From: AWTP1-18 sp036504515 | GTDB lineage: Bacteria > Pseudomonadota > Gammaproteobacteria > Burkholderiales > Rhodocyclaceae | DNA length: 64,000 nt | Assembly (NCBI GenBank): GCA_036504515.1 | Contig: DASXVA010000001.1 | Span: 310,001 to 374,000, forward strand | Direction of reading: 5' to 3' | Part shown: positions 62,035-64,000 of the stretch, piece by piece | How the letters are laid out: each line of letters begins with the position of its first letter | Numbering within the stretch: the first letter of the stretch is position 1 | Translations under genes and position numbers: made by a program | Notes under the pieces: model-generated | What the model was told of the DNA's origin: nothing | The model's database searches: none | Seen by the model: the letters and a program-made list of their open reading frames with translations, nothing else

Positions 62035-63531
62035 ATGTCTCTTGCTGTTTTGCGAAGTCGTGCACTGACGGGCATGGAAGCGTTGGAAGTCGCCGTTGAG
62101 GTCCACCTAGCTCCCGGACTCCCTGTTTTCAATCTCGTGGGGCTCCCCGATACCGAAGTCCGGGAAGCTCGTGACCGGGTCCGGGCAGCGATTCAAAACA
62201 GTCGCTTTGAATTTCCCGCCCGCCGCATCACGGTAAATTTAGCTCCGGCCGATCTGCCCAAAGGAACCGGCCATTTCGACCTGCCCATTGCCCTGGGTAT
62301 TCTCGTCGCCTCGGGACAAGTCCCGGCTGAGAAGCTGGATCAGTATGAATTTGTCGGCGAACTATCCCTCACAGGGGAATTGCGCGCAATCCGCGGGGCA
62401 CTTGCCATCAGCCTTGCGACCCGCAAGGCAGGATGTGCCCTGATCCTGCCGACGGATAGCGCCGCTGAAGCGGCCCTCTGTAACAACGCCACGGTTTATC
62501 CCGCCACCAGCCTGCTTGCTGTGTGCGCGCACGTCATGGGTCACGAGGGGTTGAGTCCGTCACAAACTGAAGTCCCTTCCCAACAAGACACCTATCCCGA
62601 CCTTGCCGAAGTCAAAGGTCAGGCCCACGCGAAAAGGGCTCTTGAGGTAGCGGCAGCCGGTGGTCACTCCCTGCTCATGAGCGGCCCACCCGGTACGGGA
62701 AAATCCATGCTGGCCAGTCGCTTCCCTGGTTTATTGCCCCCCATGAACCAAGAGGAGTCCTTTGAATCCGCTGCCATGCAGTCCCTTGCTGGCAGCTTCC
62801 ATCCCGGTTTGTGGGGCCAAAGAACCTATCGTGCGCCGCACCATTCTGCGTCAACAGCGGCTTTGGTGGGTGGAGGTAGCGTACCCCGCCCTGGTGAAAT
62901 TTCCTTGGCCCATGGCGGCGTGTTGTTTCTCGATGAGTTACCGGAATTCGACCGACGGGTTCTAGAGGCTCTGCGGGAACCGCTGGAGAGCGGCACTATC
63001 TGTGTTTCGCGAGCAGCCCGTCGGGCGGACTTCCCTGCCCGGTTTCAATTAATCGCCGCCATGAATCCCTGTCCCTGCGGCTACTTGGGACACCCCAATG
63101 GCAAATGCCGTTGCACGCCGGATCAGGTCAATCGCTACCGCGGCAAGCTCTCGGGACCTTTCCTTGATCGTATCGATTTGATGATCGAAGTCCCCGCCGT
63201 GTCCGATGCTGAACTGCGTAGCGGTCCTTCTGGTGAGTCATCGACAGACGTTCGCACAAGAGTGACAGCCGCAAGGCAGCGACAGGAAACCCGCCAGAGC
63301 TGTGCCAACGCCCAACTCAACCCCGCTGGCATAGAAGACTACTGCCAGGCAGATACCGCCGCCAGCCAATTACTCAGCCAAGCCATGGCGCGCCTGAATC
63401 TGTCTGCCCGGGCTTATCACCGCATCCTCAAAGTTGCCCGCACCATTGCAGACCTGGCAGGACAAGACTCCATTTCTTCCGCTCATGTCGCCGAAGCCAT
63501 CCAGTACCGACGCGGCCTGCATGAAGCCTGA
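62035..63531 (+). CDS. comM: YifB/ComM-family AAA ATPase
   Basis: 498 residues. An N-terminal ChlI/Lon-like domain (VHLAPGLPVFNLVGLPDTEV) is followed by the Mg-chelatase-type AAA core (Walker A GPPGTGKSMLA near 222; GGVLFLDELPEF Walker B) and the C-terminal MCM-like domain with a zinc-type MNPCPCGYLGHPNGKCRC. ComM is a hexameric helicase for branch migration during natural transformation. Its stop overlaps the next gene by 11 bases. Confidence 0.93.
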   Translation: MSLAVLRSRALTGMEALEVAVEVHLAPGLPVFNLVGLPDTEVREARDRVRAAIQNSRFEFPARRITVNLAPADLPKGTGHFDLPIALGILVASGQVPAEKLDQYEFVGELSLTGELRAIRGALAISLATRKAGCALILPTDSAAEAALCNNATVYPATSLLAVCAHVMGHEGLSPSQTEVPSQQDTYPDLAEVKGQAHAKRALEVAAAGGHSLLMSGPPGTGKSMLASRFPGLLPPMNQEESFESAAMQSLAGSFHPGLWGQRTYRAPHHSASTAALVGGGSVPRPGEISLAHGGVLFLDELPEFDRRVLEALREPLESGTICVSRAARRADFPARFQLIAAMNPCPCGYLGHPNGKCRCTPDQVNRYRGKLSGPFLDRIDLMIEVPAVSDAELRSGPSGESSTDVRTRVTAARQRQETRQSCANAQLNPAGIEDYCQADTAASQLLSQAMARLNLSARAYHRILKVARTIADLAGQDSISSAHVAEAIQYRRGLHEA

Positions 63532-64000
63532 GATCAGCGCCCGACTGCTGCCCTTCCTCCTCGCCGCACTATCCGCCATCGGCCCTTTCTCGGTGGATAG
63601 CTATCTGCCGGCCTTCCCTGCCATTGCGGCCAGCCTGAATGCAACGCCGGTTCAGGTACAGCAGACCATGAGCGCCTATCTGCTGACCTTCTGCATTCTC
63701 ATGCTCTGGCACGGCGCCATTTCCGATGCCGTGGGGCGACGCAAGGTAATCCTGGTAGGACTGGTGATTTACGCAGCCGCATCCCTTTTCTGCGTCTTTG
63801 CCACCCGTATTGAGATGCTCTGGCTGGGCCGGGCGCTGCAAGGCTTGGCGGGTGGTGTCGGTGGCGTTGTCGGCCGCGCCATCGTTCAGGATCGTTTTAA
63901 AGGCCCTGCGGCGCTAAAGCAGATGGCACTGGTCACCGCCATCTTTGCCGCCGCCCCCATCCTTGCTCCCATCATTGGCGGCTGGTTGCTGGCCTGGTCC
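63521..64000 (+). CDS. Bcr/CflA-type MFS exporter, N-terminal part (runs off right edge)
   Basis: 160 residues are visible. The first helix has FSVDSYLPAFPAIAASL, typical of Bcr/CflA exporters, and the loop after helix 2 has GAISDAVGRRKVIL (motif A), followed by GRALQGLAGGVGGVVGRAIV (motif C-like). It begins inside the end of comM. Substrate unknown. Confidence 0.88.
   Translation, partial: MKPEISARLLPFLLAALSAIGPFSVDSYLPAFPAIAASLNATPVQVQQTMSAYLLTFCILMLWHGAISDAVGRRKVILVGLVIYAAASLFCVFATRIEMLWLGRALQGLAGGVGGVVGRAIVQDRFKGPAALKQMALVTAIFAAAPILAPIIGGWLLAWS

Noticed and set aside
1..64000. tRNA, rRNA, CRISPR, IS or prophage features
   Set aside because: No repeat-spacer arrays, transposase or integrase motifs, or cloverleaf-like genes were recognised by eye; a dedicated search such as tRNAscan would settle the tRNA question.

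Overview
The window looks like a GC-rich chromosomal segment of a respiratory betaproteobacterium. The gene set (lactate-utilisation operon with Fe-S subunits, single-chain pyruvate carboxylase, many c-di-GMP and chemotaxis proteins, rubrerythrin, glnK-amtB) would suit the Rhodocyclales (Azospira/Dechloromonas-like). That placement is inference from gene content and protein style; no rRNA is present. No tRNA, rRNA, CRISPR array, insertion sequence or prophage was recognised.

Layout. 1-961: start of a TPR/O-GlcNAc-transferase-like gene that runs off the left edge and is visibly more AT-rich than its neighbours. 1.1-19.7 kb: a lactate/pyruvate block with a 1280-residue FAD/Fe-S oxidoreductase, a hemolysin-III-like membrane protein, a FadR-type regulator, lutA-lutC-lutB, a D-lactate-dehydrogenase-like flavo-Fe-S protein, the lactate permease lldP, a chemoreceptor and pyruvate carboxylase. 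A palindromic operator core (GGTCAGACC) occurs in front of lutA and again beside the 1280-residue oxidoreductase. 19.7-24.5 kb: shikimate-kinase-like protein, a probable small-RNA unit, MFS exporter, Cu/Zn superoxide dismutase lipoprotein, and a Cache histidine kinase/response regulator pair. 24.6-29.5 kb: a branched-chain-amino-acid-type ABC transporter with a LivM-LivG fusion.

29.6-34.5 kb: a coupled c-di-GMP phosphodiesterase (HD-GYP) and diguanylate cyclase, divergent from a hemerythrin-LuxR fusion regulator. 34.7-39.3 kb: YegD-like Hsp70, then an apparent operon finR-like / GIY-YIG / oxyR divergent from ferredoxin-NADP reductase. 39.3-46 kb: dapA, a second chemoreceptor sharing an unusual C-terminal domain with the first, a MarR regulator, a tautomerase/isochorismatase pair with a divergent LysR regulator, a TSUP exporter and yacG. 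46.2-48.1 kb: rubrerythrin, rubredoxin and rubredoxin reductase.

48.2-58.6 kb: STAS protein, lytic transglycosylase, 5-formyl-THF cyclo-ligase, a GGDEF-EAL protein, then a minus-strand series photolyase / substrate-binding lipoprotein / degenerate-GGDEF-EAL protein with translational coupling of the last two. 58.7-61.7 kb: a nitrogen block of TorF-family porin, glnK and amtB behind a near-consensus sigma-54 promoter and an NtrC-type palindrome. 61.7-64 kb: ubiK, comM and the start of a Bcr/CflA-type exporter that runs off the right edge.

Themes: lactate oxidation with anaplerosis and chemotaxis; oxidative-stress defence (sodC, oxyR, finR/fpr, rubrerythrin); c-di-GMP signalling; nitrogen-controlled outer-membrane and ammonium uptake. 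The most unusual items are the hemerythrin-LuxR regulator with a cysteine-rich insert, the lipoprotein-coupled EAL protein, the paired chemoreceptors with a C-terminal sensory domain, the NtrC/sigma-54-controlled porin, and a structured orphan transcript near 20.4 kb.
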